This document shows positions 10,104 through 19,999 of a DNA stretch of 64,000 nucleotides, piece by piece. Made by a program: the position numbers and the translations under genes. Source of the DNA: Isoetes taiwanensis (taxonomy: Eukaryota > Streptophyta > Lycopodiopsida > Isoetales > Isoetaceae); assembly GCA_021234155.1 (NCBI GenBank), contig JAJEKV010000108.1, positions 1,631,669 through 1,695,668 of the forward strand, written 5' to 3'. How positions within the stretch are numbered: the stretch's first letter is position 1; every line of letters starts with the position of its first letter. Below the pieces are notes generated by a model that saw only the letters and a program-made list of their open reading frames with translations, was not told where the DNA came from and did no database searches.

Positions 10104-10168
10104 CTTCATGTGGAAGCTTGAGAACAAGAAATTGAAACCGTTAAAACTTCATTTGGAAGCTTGAGAAC
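10104..10168 (+). repeat. 22-bp direct repeat, 43 bp apart
   Basis: CTTCATGTGGAAGCTTGAGA at 10104 and CTTCATTTGGAAGCTTGAGA at 10147 differ at one position; both continue with AC. Local duplication with no evident role. Confidence 0.75.
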
Positions 10169-10526
10169 GTAAATGATCTGCTTTGTGGGATAGCATTTTT
10201 TTCTCGCCACTACCATAGCTACAACCATAGAAAGCGGCAAGAACTCTTTGCATTGTCATGTAGGTTGGATGCAAACCCCTACTTAACATGAATGAAGCTA
10301 AAAATCAAAATCGAAGAAGCTCCAAGAAGTAACCGCCTTCTTACCTCGAGTCTTTACTGCGCAAATCATGGCACGGCATAGCTTGGTTATGCTTGATCAT
10401 GGAACGATCACCATGCTTTGGTCGATGCATGACCACGACGAAGAAGCTTTTTCTTTTGCCTCTTTCTTTTTTTTTCCACGGCCAGATTCGTCGCAACCCA
10501 AGATCGAGCCATTGGATCTAGAATTT

Positions 10527-10564
10527 GGGTCCAACACTTACACTATAACATTATAATATAAGAT
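10527..10564 (+). repeat. 38-bp inverted repeat, left copy (A)
   Basis: Starts GGGTCCAACACTTACAC and ends CATTATAATATAAGAT. It matches 14090-14127 inverted at 37 of 38 positions. Shorter relatives are at 15520-15561, 26446-26482 and 43844-43880. Confidence 0.85.
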
Positions 10565-10620
10565 TGGCAAACTAATTTAGATGAGACTAATCGCATTGAT
10601 TGATAGATTATTGAAAGAAG

Positions 10621-11188
10621 GTGATCAACTTGTTGGATGAGGTAGACACATCCTCAGAAGAGCTGAAAGAAGGGTGGTTCCCTAAAAGTAGGTGGAAAAC
10701 ATTTATTGAAGATGAAGATGATGGTACCATTAGTAGCATTGTGAAGCCATATGTTCCTCCTCAATCGATAAACACTATATTGGTCCTAAGAAGGATAGGC
10801 CAAAATATCTAGGCATGGATTGTTATGAACCTTCTACTGACGTGGAGTGCCACCAATTTGTAGTAGTAAAACCAGCAGATCTAGAGACCTATCCAGTATG
10901 GTTGGGATACACTATCTCGGATATTTGCAAAGAAGAAGGTGATGTTAACTTCAATAAGGTGCGTGTGGAATGGTGGTTGAGTAATGTCACCGATAAAGAA
11001 TGATATTCAGATTGTTGGACAAAGAGGTGGAGGAGAAATCCTAGTGATCCTGACCTTTGGCTAGACATTGAACCGTATTGTACTCATGGACTCCAAAAAC
11101 TATTCCAAGTAAAACAACGAGAGTTACAATACCTCAGGATGTAAGGAATAAGGCTATCATATCCTTGGGGATGCTGGTGGAAAAATAA
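10621..11188 (+). pseudogene. C-terminal part of a plant transposase-like protein, frameshifted
   Basis: Translated pieces join into one colinear protein of about 185 residues. The first frame (10621-10812) has EELKEGWFPKSRWKTFIED. A shift near 10775 leads to GPKKDRPKYLGMDCYEP, FVVVKPADLETYPVWLGYTI, KVRVEWW, an in-frame TGA at 11001, then DCWTKRWRRNPSDPDLWLDI. A second shift gives VLYSWTPKTIPSKTTRVTI, ending at TAA (11186-11188). The pattern fvvVkP..YPvWlG...vRVqWW...CW..W..nP.dp..W resembles a conserved tail I associate with plant transposon-encoded proteins, but I cannot name the family firmly. An AATAAA lies at 11237-11242. Two frameshifts and a stop make it dead. Confidence 0.5.
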
Positions 11189-11328
11189 AAAACTATGTAA
11201 ATATGTTTTCTACATTACTATGTATCAATCACAGTTAATAAAAGTTGTGTACTACTTGAGCAGTGTCATATATGATTTTGTAATTTGAAGTTAAGGTGTG
11301 AATTTAAATTAAGGTGTGTAATTATATG

Positions 11329-12100
11329 TTAACGTATAGTGACTTTTATCAAATTACTAAAAAATTGCAATATGAAATTTGTCCCAAAATCAAGACATAA
11401 TCCCAATTTAATTGAATGATGGTTATAATGCTTCTTCAAAGTGATTTCCTTCTCTTGCATCCAATGATTATGTAAGAGAAAGCAATGCTGCACAAACAAA
11501 GAATCATGTTTTCTGTCATCAGATATATAAAAATGTTCTTCCTTGATCATTTCTTGTGTCTCAGGATCCCTTCTATATGTGAGGTGCACAAGAATAGTGA
11601 TCCGCTCATTATGCCAATGCTTGGATTGGACTTCATTACGCTCCTGAAAGAGTAATTTCTAAGAAAAGTCAATCTCGATACAATAGTATCATCGACAAAC
11701 TGTTTGATGAGTCGTCTAAACATGGCTTGCTGCCATTTATACCTGAAATTATGTGTCACAAACTCCTTTGCTTTAGATCACGAAGGTTTCCATCAAAACA
11801 TTGGGTGAAGTCGTAAATATTGATGCTCAATTCTTTTTTTGGGTTTGTCATTTTTATCCTTACCAATTTCAATGTAGTCTATGTTCTCCCAAGTAATTTT
11901 TGAAGTCTTTGTCCTTTGTTTCTTCTTTTGGACACCTTTCCATTTTGTCCACACCACATTTCTTTCGAGTTTCGACAAGCATGCTTCATTGTGCCACTCC
12001 TCACCTTGAGGGCTTTGGGCAAACCATGCTTCTCCACATGTCCTTTGTTAATTTGCCAAACATATCTTCTTTGCATTGCACCCTACTTGGCTTGTTGTGT
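11329..12100 (-). pseudogene. Transposase-like core fragment, minus strand
   Basis: The clearest part (about 11650 down to 11420) reads QERNEVQSKHWHNERITILV, HLTYRRDPET, EEHFYISDDRKHDSLFVQHC and LLHNHWMQEK. A conserved run of the form HW....I.ILVH.TYR...YISDD..HD..FVQHCF.LHW occurs in a plant transposase-like family as I know it. The expected following Trp-Ser-Asp-Gly-Cys motif is lost. Upstream (12100-11800) lies CKEDMFGKLTKDMW, PKEETKDKDFKNYLGEH, rich in stops. It converges tail to tail with the plus-strand fragment at 10621-11188. If both come from one gene, one half has been inverted. Confidence 0.5.
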
Positions 12101-12377
12101 GGTCACATATCTTGCACTCACAAGTGCAATCTGCACCGTGCACCATGGACTTTTTCCTCATGTTCTTCACCTTCCCTCGGCATTGACATCCTCTCATGAT
12201 AGACGCAGAACAAACGGGTATTGAATTCGGATAGCTTTACAACAAAGTAAGGCTTTAATTTCTCGAAGGCTCTCGCTTAATTTGAACATCCGGATTGTCT
12301 TGCTTGAAACTAGTGAAGAATTACGTCAATGCGAGAATAAGAATAGAAAACTACTTAGTAAATGCTAATGCTAATAC
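12101..12377. other. Junction between transposase remnant and CACTA-like block
   Basis: No frame that I can connect to either neighbour. Confidence 0.3.
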
Positions 12378-12880
12378 CACTAGAAAAAAACAAGCTGCTA
12401 ATGAATAGCAACTTAGAACTAATTCATCGATTCCATTAGGATTACAACATAACCCTTAGCAAACCAAACCACTAACGGTGCTAGGACATTGAGATGAAAG
12501 CATTGCTAATCTGTAGTGGTAGGTGGTGCTTCAATAACTAAAGATTGTTTAGTGCTAACATTGACAAAATTACTAACGATTGAAACAACATTAACGAAAA
12601 TAGTAATATTAGCATTGTCATTTACAAAATCACTAACGATTGGCACTAACATCAACACAATTACTAAGCGTGGCACCAACATTATAAAGGTGAGAAACCT
12701 TAGCACTATATCAAAAAATGATCCATTATCAACCATCAATAGCACTAAGACTTGCTACCCGCGAGGAAGAACATGCAGATTAATTCCATTAGCGGATCAT
12801 ATTAGAATCAATACTTCAAACCTTATAAAAATATTAGTATTAGTAAGCGTGAAAAAAGACTTAGTAAAAACTGATCACGG
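12378..12880 (+). mobile_element. CACTA-like terminus with subterminal repeats
   Basis: CACTAGAAAAAAACAAGC at 12378 resembles the left end of plant CACTA elements. The next 500 bases repeat variants of CACTAACGATTGGCAC, such as ATTACTAACGATTG, ATCACTAACGATTG and ATTACTAAGCGTGG, in the way CACTA transposases find their subterminal sites. No matching right end (TAGTG) is evident, so this may be a truncated copy inserted into the transposase pseudogene. Confidence 0.5.
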
Positions 12881-13019
12881 ATAGTATACACGGCTCACAT
12901 CAAGGTAATGTGTTGGATGCTTAGGATGTTTTCCTCTACGGATCTAACGTCCTTGAAGTTAAGTGAAACTTCTGGCGTAGTTTGTCCAATAATCCACAAC
13001 TTTTCAATCACTTCTTGGT

Positions 13020-13570
13020 TGGGGAATCCTTTCTTTTTCTTCCTTCCCCAAGAGCCCACAATGCGTTTTTATTACTAATTGCAACACGGTGCTTTTAGCT
13101 ACGGAACAATTCCTTGGATGAATTCCTAAAGCCTTGGCGGCTAATCTTTTGCTTCCATGCGACCTTCCCAAGTGCCATGACTAATCTTTGCTCTTTTTCT
13201 TTGCTAATTTGTCATTGGACTCCACTCCTTTCACGTCTTTGTATGGTTTCTTGGATGCTACCGAGCAATTTCACCGCGTGAACAATCTTTTCCTTATCGG
13301 ACACCGCAACTTTTGCATAATTTTGTTGTTCTCCACTAGATGCCATACTTCTTTCTTACAGTGCGTAGACATTGAACACATCAAATCCAAAAGCGTTTTC
13401 ATTGATTATGGAGGCTGCATGTTGCAATTGCTTTTTGAGTGCTCAATACTCCAATCTAAATTTTCATTTGACAATTGTTGCCTCATCTTGCTTGCTCTTT
13501 GCTTTGTTTATACGCAAAGCGCATTTCCTCCTCATCTTCGTCATTAGTCATTGGATCACAAGAAGCACGA
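13020..13570 (-). pseudogene. N-terminal, helix-turn-helix-like transposase fragment
   Basis: On the minus strand a frame starts MASSGEQQNYAKVAVSDKEK at 13346 and runs through IVHAVKLLGSIQETIQRRER to a TGA at 13212. After a frame change RLAAKALGIHPRNC and SVAKSTVLQLVIKTH follow (about 13160-13050), which looks like a helix-turn-helix of the kind at the start of many transposases. Before it (13560-13480) lies an acidic MTNDEDEEEMRFAYKQSKEQ. Order and strand match the core at 11329-12100, from which it is separated by the CACTA-like block. Broken by several stops; family uncertain. Confidence 0.4.
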
Positions 13571-14089
13571 ACAAAAAATGGATGGAAAGAAAGAAACGAG
13601 ATCTCTCTCCCTCGAAAAAGGGGGAATCAACCACCCCCCGATATTCTCGTTAATTTTGAATTTCCCTCTTCCCATAATACTAAAAAATAGTGCTAATTTG
13701 GGTGGACAAAAGGACACTAAAAATGAGACACCGTAACATGCGAGGACCCATATTAGAGGTTAAAAATTTGAGTTAATTCCAAAATTATAGGCTGAAGACT
13801 GAGCATTTACATAGTTAGTGAAGTTTATTGATGAATGAAAGTGAACTATATAGGTTATGTGGCCTTCTTGCAAAAAAAGACGGAGAAACATAGTCATTTC
13901 TTACTAGTATAAAACTGATATATCTATTGATGCTACAAAGCATTCAGAAGCACAATTTCATTAAAATGAGAAATTTCATGATTCCAATTAGGGACGAAAA
14001 TCCTTTTTAGTCCATTTTATGATGATTTTTTGACCAATTATGGTGCCATTTATCAAAAAAATGCACCTAAAGTGCCATTTATTGGCGCC
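13571..14089. other. Unassigned, right inner part of candidate transposon
   Basis: AT-rich. A direct repeat GTGCCATTTAT occurs twice (near 14043 and 14072) just inside the right inverted repeat. No coding signal. Confidence 0.35.
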
Positions 14090-14127
14090 ATCTTATATAA
14101 TAATGTTATAGTGTAAGTGTTGGACCC
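14090..14127 (-). repeat. 38-bp inverted repeat, right copy (B)
   Basis: Reverse complement of 10527-10564 with one mismatch. It is followed outside by GGACGGCTAAGATCCATCGA. Confidence 0.85.
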
Positions 14128-15519
14128 AGCCCTAATTTGGACGGCTAAGATCCATCGATGTTGCACTGACCAAGATTTCTTCTCTTCTCATCCCTTTTTT
14201 TTTTAGGTTTCAGCTTCGGTCGCGAGCTCGAGGGCGTCTTACCCCCTCCTCAAGGCGTCTTGCCCTGACTGAGCTCTCCAAAGCGAAAAAGAGGCTGCGA
14301 ACTTGAAACAAATTTTGATGCAAAGGGAAAACAATGGCTGGATCTATCATTGTTTCTCGGGCCTTCTTAAACTTCAGTTCGGCCATGGCAGCTATGGTCT
14401 TCACAAATCTACGCCCATAAATTACTTGCTTTGTCTCAGAACACGGTGGGACACAAATGAAAGCAGGGTTTTTTTCATTTCCGGGTATTTTATACAAGAA
14501 GATGCATTAACGGGAATGATTATGGCGCCAGATTTGCTAGGTTATTAAAAGCCTTCATCGATCTTTTAGGTTGTGATCTCCATTCTTCGTGGATTATGAC
14601 TCTATTATTATCAATTATGTGCTTTGATTCTATGCCGGTGAAATTTGTGAACTAGCGTTTCTTTTCTGAGATGATTTTTTAGGGCTCGATCTTGCATTTT
14701 GATTTATTTTGACAGTCTAAGAACAACATGGAAAATAAAGGCAGAGGGAGGTCATTGAGATACATATTCAAGGCTTTGGCGTTAGTAGGTATCAATTCCT
14801 TTCTCAGTTCTACATTTTCACGCTACACACAAGCTCTTTAGAAGTTATTGCGGGTTTGTGTGTTTAGCGGTTCCATTTGCTTGCTCATCTACAAACTTAT
14901 TTCTCTGACTCTATTTGGGTCAAATAGACATGCACAAGTATTTTAAATCTGGACATGCATTATTAATAGCGAGGTTTATCCGGCTTATCATAAGCATCTT
15001 TGTATCTAAAATGTTTTTGGTCTTCGGTCCCAGATTATTTATGGCCTTATTTTTAATTTCGTTCTATCATTTGCATTTGTGATAAAGGGGCTTGCTTTGT
15101 AACTTCATTTGACATCAACATTATGTCACGGTACATTGTGACATACATTTTATTCCTAATACGCTAATACATTCATCACGAGAGATGATTGCTTACATGT
15201 GAGATAACCCAAGATTAAGGTGGGTTTTATTCTTTGTTGTTTACTTTTCGGCGGGGAGTAAACAACGGATGTGAACCTCTTTGAAAGGATTCCACTAATG
15301 TTTTCATGTGCTCTATATTTCTTGGCCTAGATGTCGAATTGCCAGGCCCTTGATATAGGCTAAACACGTTTATCCTTTTTATAAATGTGATGCCCGGAGA
15401 AAGCAGGATTGTAATGGCGGTGGTCAAAGATTTTTTGTAGTGTTGTCTCTGCCGTCTTTTCCTCTTCTGACCTTTCCACCTTACGATTTGCGAGGGCACC
15501 TCGAGCAAGCTGGCGAGCT
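14128..15519. other. Unassigned sequence
   Basis: GC-rich at 14215-14300, otherwise AT-rich. Frames are short, and I recognise no product. It lies between inverted-repeat copies B and C, which point the same way. Confidence 0.3.
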
Positions 15520-15561
15520 ATCTTATATTATAATGTTATCGCGGTAAGTATTGGACTGACC
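15520..15561 (-). repeat. Related 38-bp-type end, copy C
   Basis: ATCTTATATTATAATGTTAT then a diverged GTAAGTATTGGAC, the same orientation as copy B. It is followed by GATCTAGAG-type words, as beyond copy A. Confidence 0.7.
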
Positions 15562-15608
15562 CCTAGATCCAGCGGCTCCGGATCTAGAGCTGCGGATCAA
15601 AACGGACG

Positions 15609-15612
<4 letters not shown>

Positions 15613-15639
<27 letters not shown>
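15613..15639 (+). repeat. Poly(A) run of 27
   Basis: Uninterrupted run of 27 A. It may be the tail of an old retroposed insert or a simple repeat. I found no flanking duplication. Confidence 0.9.
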
Positions 15640-17719
15640 GCAGGCGCTTCCTTCTTGTTGCGGTGGTGTTCAATTTTTCGAGCTCTATCTCTATCGGCGA
15701 GTTCCAAAAGGCTCGAGGTTTAGATGCGTGTTATGGAAAACACCATCCACGACATCCAAAGGACAAGGTTTATCGTGGAGTTTTATTTTGCTTTAGGTTC
15801 GTCAAATTTTCCTTCCACCGTTAATCAGCTATGGTAGGGTTTTGTAATAGGCACGGGCTCAGTGAAAAAAATGATTGTGGGCGGATCTCCCGCGGTCCCC
15901 CGAATTTAGCTATGTTTGGAAGAGTCAGCATATGATCTTCTTTGGTGTAAACTTCGCCTCGTGGCCCAACTTCCGGTCCGAGGCTTGGGTTTGATTTTAC
16001 GTGGGTAGAGAACAAAGCATTGGGGCATCGCTTGCCCCTCGGCTTTCACATCTCGGCTTCGTCTGTAGGCCTATGTATGGTTGGGAGCAAGCGCCAGGTT
16101 TGAGTGCTTAGTTAAAGCGGAACCCATATCAGAAAACCAACCGCCTAGCTCAAATGGACCCGCTAGCTTCAAATTCGAGCCGCTTCTGGCTTCTTGAACA
16201 AGCGGACTAGAACATGCAATTTCAAGTGGGAACCGGGCGGTGAAGAGGTTTAGGATGGAAAGAAGGTGTCTGCAGGTACACTATAGTCATCCAGTGGGTT
16301 TTCCGATGCTTTTTGAAGTCACTTTCTGTCTCACTTTTCTTCAAACCGCGTGTAGTCTCAAGGCTTTCTTTCATTCGACATATGAACACATGACACGATT
16401 GGTCTCAATTTGGGAAGTCAGGAAGTGAGTGGACCAAGGGCATTGCGGCCAAGCGGGTTGTTTTCTCTCTAACCGTCCAAGGTCTTTACGTGGGTGGTGT
16501 TGTTATATTTTTTATGTTCTCCACTTTCTTTTGATCCGGGTTAATAATGAGCTTTGCTAGCATTTCAATGATACATGTTTACAAATAGACATTGCCTAAA
16601 TCACTATTTAAGAAGGCTTGGCTGCGGATGGTATAGCTATAGAGTTTAATTATTTGGTTACCTTGGCAAGAATAGTCTCTATCTTTGAAGGAAAAGATCT
16701 TTTGAAGTTTTACCACATACAAACATATGCGAGAAAAGAAAGGCTATGACCAAATCATATGGATATGGTGGCTGTATTTGGCAAGGTGTTTTTTCTTATG
16801 GCCTTATTCCTTTGCAACTTTCTCATTGCTTTTTATTTCTTATGGGCATGTTTCATATCTTAGCTTAATGCACTTGGGTTTGTTTCTTCACAGGCTTGCT
16901 CTTCTTCCTTTCTACATGCATGAGCAATTTGGGCTGGAGTTGCTATGTGAAAAACTATAAGTAATATGTTCCATTTATCTTCTTCTCTTTCCAAACTACA
17001 AATGAAGAACAAAAAAAGTAATATTGTAGGAGATAGATCGTAACCATAATCTGTAAGCTTTTTATGGTGTGGTTTTTGAATCACACTAACTTAACTCTGA
17101 GTTATAACGATTTCTGAGTAAGGGTTGTTCATGATATTTGATTAGCTTGGTCAAACTTAATTTCTATTATGCAACTGCTTGGTATGAACAGTGGTGCTCT
17201 CAGATTAACCAACATAGAGGTAATAGCCATGTGTTTCCTTGCATTGGACCATAGCAAATTGATGCTATGGTATCACTTATTTTCTGTTGGTTAGCCAGTG
17301 AATGCCTCACCTATTGCAGTGATTCTGCAAACTCAGATTTTATGACATTATAATGCTTGATATGCTTGGGCATTCCCATTTATTTGACATTGATGATATC
17401 CCGATGTAGATATCAAAGGAGGGATGTATTTCGTTTTCAGCTTGCATTTTACATATGTTATATTGGTTGATCTCAGATAGCCAAAGCTGGGTATTACTCC
17501 AATGAGACATTAGCTGGTATGTTTGCATGGTATAATATTTTTTTGGATTTCAACCTTTTTTCAATCTTCTATGTTGTACTTGGCTGGCACGGAGATTTGT
17601 GGACTCTATTGCCCCTCGCTTCCTTACTACAATAAATCTTTGTGTTTCTGTAGAGGATTACAACAGTTGTTTTAAGAGACTTGAAAGACGTTTTGCTTAT
17701 TCTCTTCAGCAAATTTGCA
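15640..17719. other. Unassigned intergenic or intronic sequence
   Basis: Mixed composition. Short frames only, with no domain or terminal repeat that I can support. Confidence 0.3.
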
Positions 17720-17722
17720 TAA
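17720..17722 (+). repeat. TAA target duplication, left
   Basis: TAA directly before the MITE; the same triplet follows it at 18006-18008. PIF/Harbinger elements duplicate TTA or TAA. Confidence 0.65.
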
Positions 17723-18005
17723 GGGTATGGTCACATGAAGATGTCAAACAGGGACTCTTCCCTGTCAACATGAACGCAGGGATAGAAGCAGGGTCATATG
17801 AAGATCCAAAAGCACCATCCGTTCTTGCCGGCGTCTCGATATCCAAGAGATTCATGTTGACATGAACTGGGCCCAACCGAGGAGAGCGGTGGGATGGATT
17901 GATGTCAACATGAAAGGAATCATGTCAAAAAACTCCATGTGACCCCTCTGTTTTCCGTTTTTGACGTCTAATGGAAGACGTTGATAGCTTCATGTGACCC
18001 CGCCC
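17723..18005. mobile_element. Tourist-like MITE (PIF/Harbinger type), 283 bp
   Basis: Terminal inverted repeats GGGTATGGTCACATGAAG (left) and CTTCATGTGACCCCGCCC (right) pair at 15 of 18 positions, with weaker pairing further in. TAA flanks both ends. The interior repeats GTCAACATGAA and its complement TTCATGTTGAC several times, so the whole strand can fold. It has no coding capacity, as usual for Tourist MITEs, which are moved by PIF/Harbinger transposases encoded elsewhere. Confidence 0.7.
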
Positions 18006-18008
18006 TAA
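18006..18008 (+). repeat. TAA target duplication, right
   Basis: Second TAA, matching 17720-17722. Confidence 0.65.
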
Positions 18009-18244
18009 GTGAGCAAAATACTGAAGGGAACTGTCTTATTTGGAAACTTGCACACATGACACCTTATTCAAAAATAATTTTGCATGTTTCCGATTCCTAC
18101 ACCTTCTGTTGTTAGTTGATCCCTTACAATATTTTCATTTTCATGTAACCACGACGTATTTTTTTAATATTTCTGAGTGCATTACGGGAACTACTTTGTA
18201 GGTTGAGGATTCGTTTCCTAGCCTCTCTTATTATGTTTTACTTT

Positions 18245-18295
18245 TAAACTAAGGCAAATAGAATCACTAATAAACTAAGGCAAATAGAATCACTT
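18245..18295 (+). repeat. 26-bp tandem duplication
   Basis: TAAACTAAGGCAAATAGAAT plus CACTAA, then the same unit again ending CACTT. Confidence 0.9.
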
Positions 18296-18494
18296 AGTGC
18301 GTCTTTTGCAGCTGGATTGTTGTCACATTAGCAATAGATTGTTTTCCATTTATAAATTATGTTAAACTGTGGCATGACTAATTGCTGGCATTTTTTTGGA
18401 CTTGGCAAGAGCTCTCTGTAATAAACAGCCACTTATATCAATCATCCAATTCAAATAGTAAAATTGAGTGCAACTACTGTGAAAAATTATAGTG

Positions 18495-18840
18495 GAGAAT
18501 AAAGCAACTACTTGAAAGAATAAAAAACAAACCCCTTCAAGACAAAGTAACTACTACTACTTTCTGTTATTTATAGGTAACTCTAGAGACAACTCTAGAG
18601 ACAGAGCATATACTACATTCTGTTCCACATAGATAAGTCTAACGAATCACCTTAAATAATTTCAAGGCCACTTTTAATATATGGCACTAGAAACCCGACA
18701 TATGTGTTGGCTTCAAGTTGTCAATGCGGCATACAAGTTTAATTTCATCTCAACATTTAGTAACGCGTACAACCATTATGAAATGATAGTGAGAATGAAG
18801 CAACTACTAGAAAACAAACCCCTATGTTGTGACAAACCCT
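18495..18840 (+). repeat. Diverged direct duplication with a 12-bp tandem inside
   Basis: AGAATAAAGCAACTACTTGA (near 18497) and AGAATGAAGCAACTACTAGA (near 18790) are both followed by ACAAACCCC. Between them AACTCTAGAGAC is repeated in tandem at 18579-18602. Probably an old local duplication. Confidence 0.6.
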
Positions 18841-19056
18841 TATGGAGGTGGGATCCCAACCACAGTCTCAAGAGCTTTTCGGAGTCTGTCTTGAAACAAG
18901 GTTTTACTTTGAGCACGGTCCTAAAGAACTCGACCAGAAGCAAGTAGGAGATCACCTTTACCTTTACTTCTTGAGATTTATTTCATTTGAGTCGAGGAAG
19001 CTTGCTAACAAGCAAGGTCCAGATACCGAACCCCATAAATCTAACAACCTAGCCCA

Positions 19057-19560
19057 TCAACGATGGGCACCATAACTAGTTCTTAATGTAAGCCTGCGCT
19101 CCTTGGGCTTCACAGTGGTGACCCTTTTGGCCGGTGTGCCTGCAGAATCCTGGATATGTGATGGGCTTGGAGGAATGTCACCACCACTTCTGGCCTGCTC
19201 ATCGCTCCTCTCCGTCCGTCTTGGACTTCTAGCAGGACTAGGAGTCTGAGTCTGTCTTTTTTGCTTCTTTGGTGTCCTATCCTTCTAAGAGACCTCTAGC
19301 CTGTGCTTCTTCTTCTTCTTTTTTCCATCTATTTCCTCTGTCTCCCCTTCCTTACCCTCTTCCTGTAATGCCTTCCCTTCCTTCTGCCCTTTCCCGTCCC
19401 TTTCCTTGTCTTTCTTTTCCTTCTTTTCCTTCTTTTCTTTCTTTTCCTTCTCAGGATCTTTTGATCCTTTCTCTTTACTTTCCCCTTGCCCATTTGCCTT
19501 TCCTTCCTGAGTTTGGCCAACATCCTCGATGCTTGGATGAGAAGTCTTTTTGGTCCGCAA
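19057..19560 (-). pseudogene. C-terminus of a Lys/Glu-rich protein, one internal stop
   Basis: One frame stays open from 19560 to the TGA at 19057-19059 apart from a single TAG at 19285. Its first half is charged low complexity (EKEKKEKKEKKEKKDKERDG). The second reads KDRTPKKQKRQTQTPSPARS, PRRTERSDEQARSGG, DIPPSPSHIQDSAGTPAKRV and ends KPKERRLTLRTSYGAHR. The Ser/Pro/Arg tail with a proper stop looks like a real protein end and not chance. No domain is visible; such tails occur in plant transposon-derived and nuclear proteins. A TAA lies in frame upstream of the low-complexity part, so the N-terminal part is missing or in another frame. Confidence 0.5.
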
Positions 19561-19754
19561 ATTGCCTCCTTAGTTTGTCTTGTCTTCTTCACCTTAAGCT
19601 GTTTTTAACGGTCATTCGGTTGGTTTACATTTGGGCTAATGCCTTGACAACGAATGAAGGCTAGTTTTTCGACTTCGTTCATGCGATTCGCGAAGAATCA
19701 TATAGCCCCTCAAGATCTCCCTGGACCTTTGATGTCATCTTTTGAAATTCTTTG

Positions 19755-19994
19755 TCACGATGGTAGTGCCGACCTTGCTTCTTCGCCAAACCCGCCTACA
19801 TTTGCAATGCTAGCAGACATTATAGTGGGATCATAAAACTTCCAGTCCACATAGTAGACTAGTAATGGTGCTCGCGTTCTTTGCCGGGCATAGAATTGGA
19901 AGTGTGGTAAATGTTTTGGACCGTAGAATGAAAAAGTGTCGCGACAATCTTTTATTATAACAAAATATCCAAACACTGAGTAAATTGCCCCCAT
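19755..19994 (-). pseudogene. Coding-like minus-strand fragment upstream of the Lys/Glu-rich frame
   Basis: Seventy-nine codons including GPKHLPHFQFYARQRTRAPL and LVYYVDWKFYDPTIMSASIA. Composition and the lack of stops suggest former coding sequence. The strand and order fit the upstream part of the gene whose tail is at 19057-19560. Family not recognised. Confidence 0.3.
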
Positions 19995-19999
19995 TTGAA

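Larger units (their letters stand above)
10527..14127. mobile_element. Candidate DNA transposon with 38-bp terminal inverted repeats
   Basis: A 38-bp sequence at 10527-10564, beginning GGGTCCAACACTTACAC and ending TATAAGAT, recurs as its reverse complement at 14090-14127 with one mismatch. The 3.6 kb between them holds decayed frames resembling one plant transposase-like family: a C-terminal part on the plus strand, and an N-terminal and core part on the minus strand. A CACTA-like block lies between the minus-strand parts. The outer boundaries are uncertain because weaker similarity continues beyond the 38 bp (GATC..AGCC words), and I found no clear target duplication. The repeats could instead be two insertions of one short element in opposite orientation. 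Confidence 0.45.
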
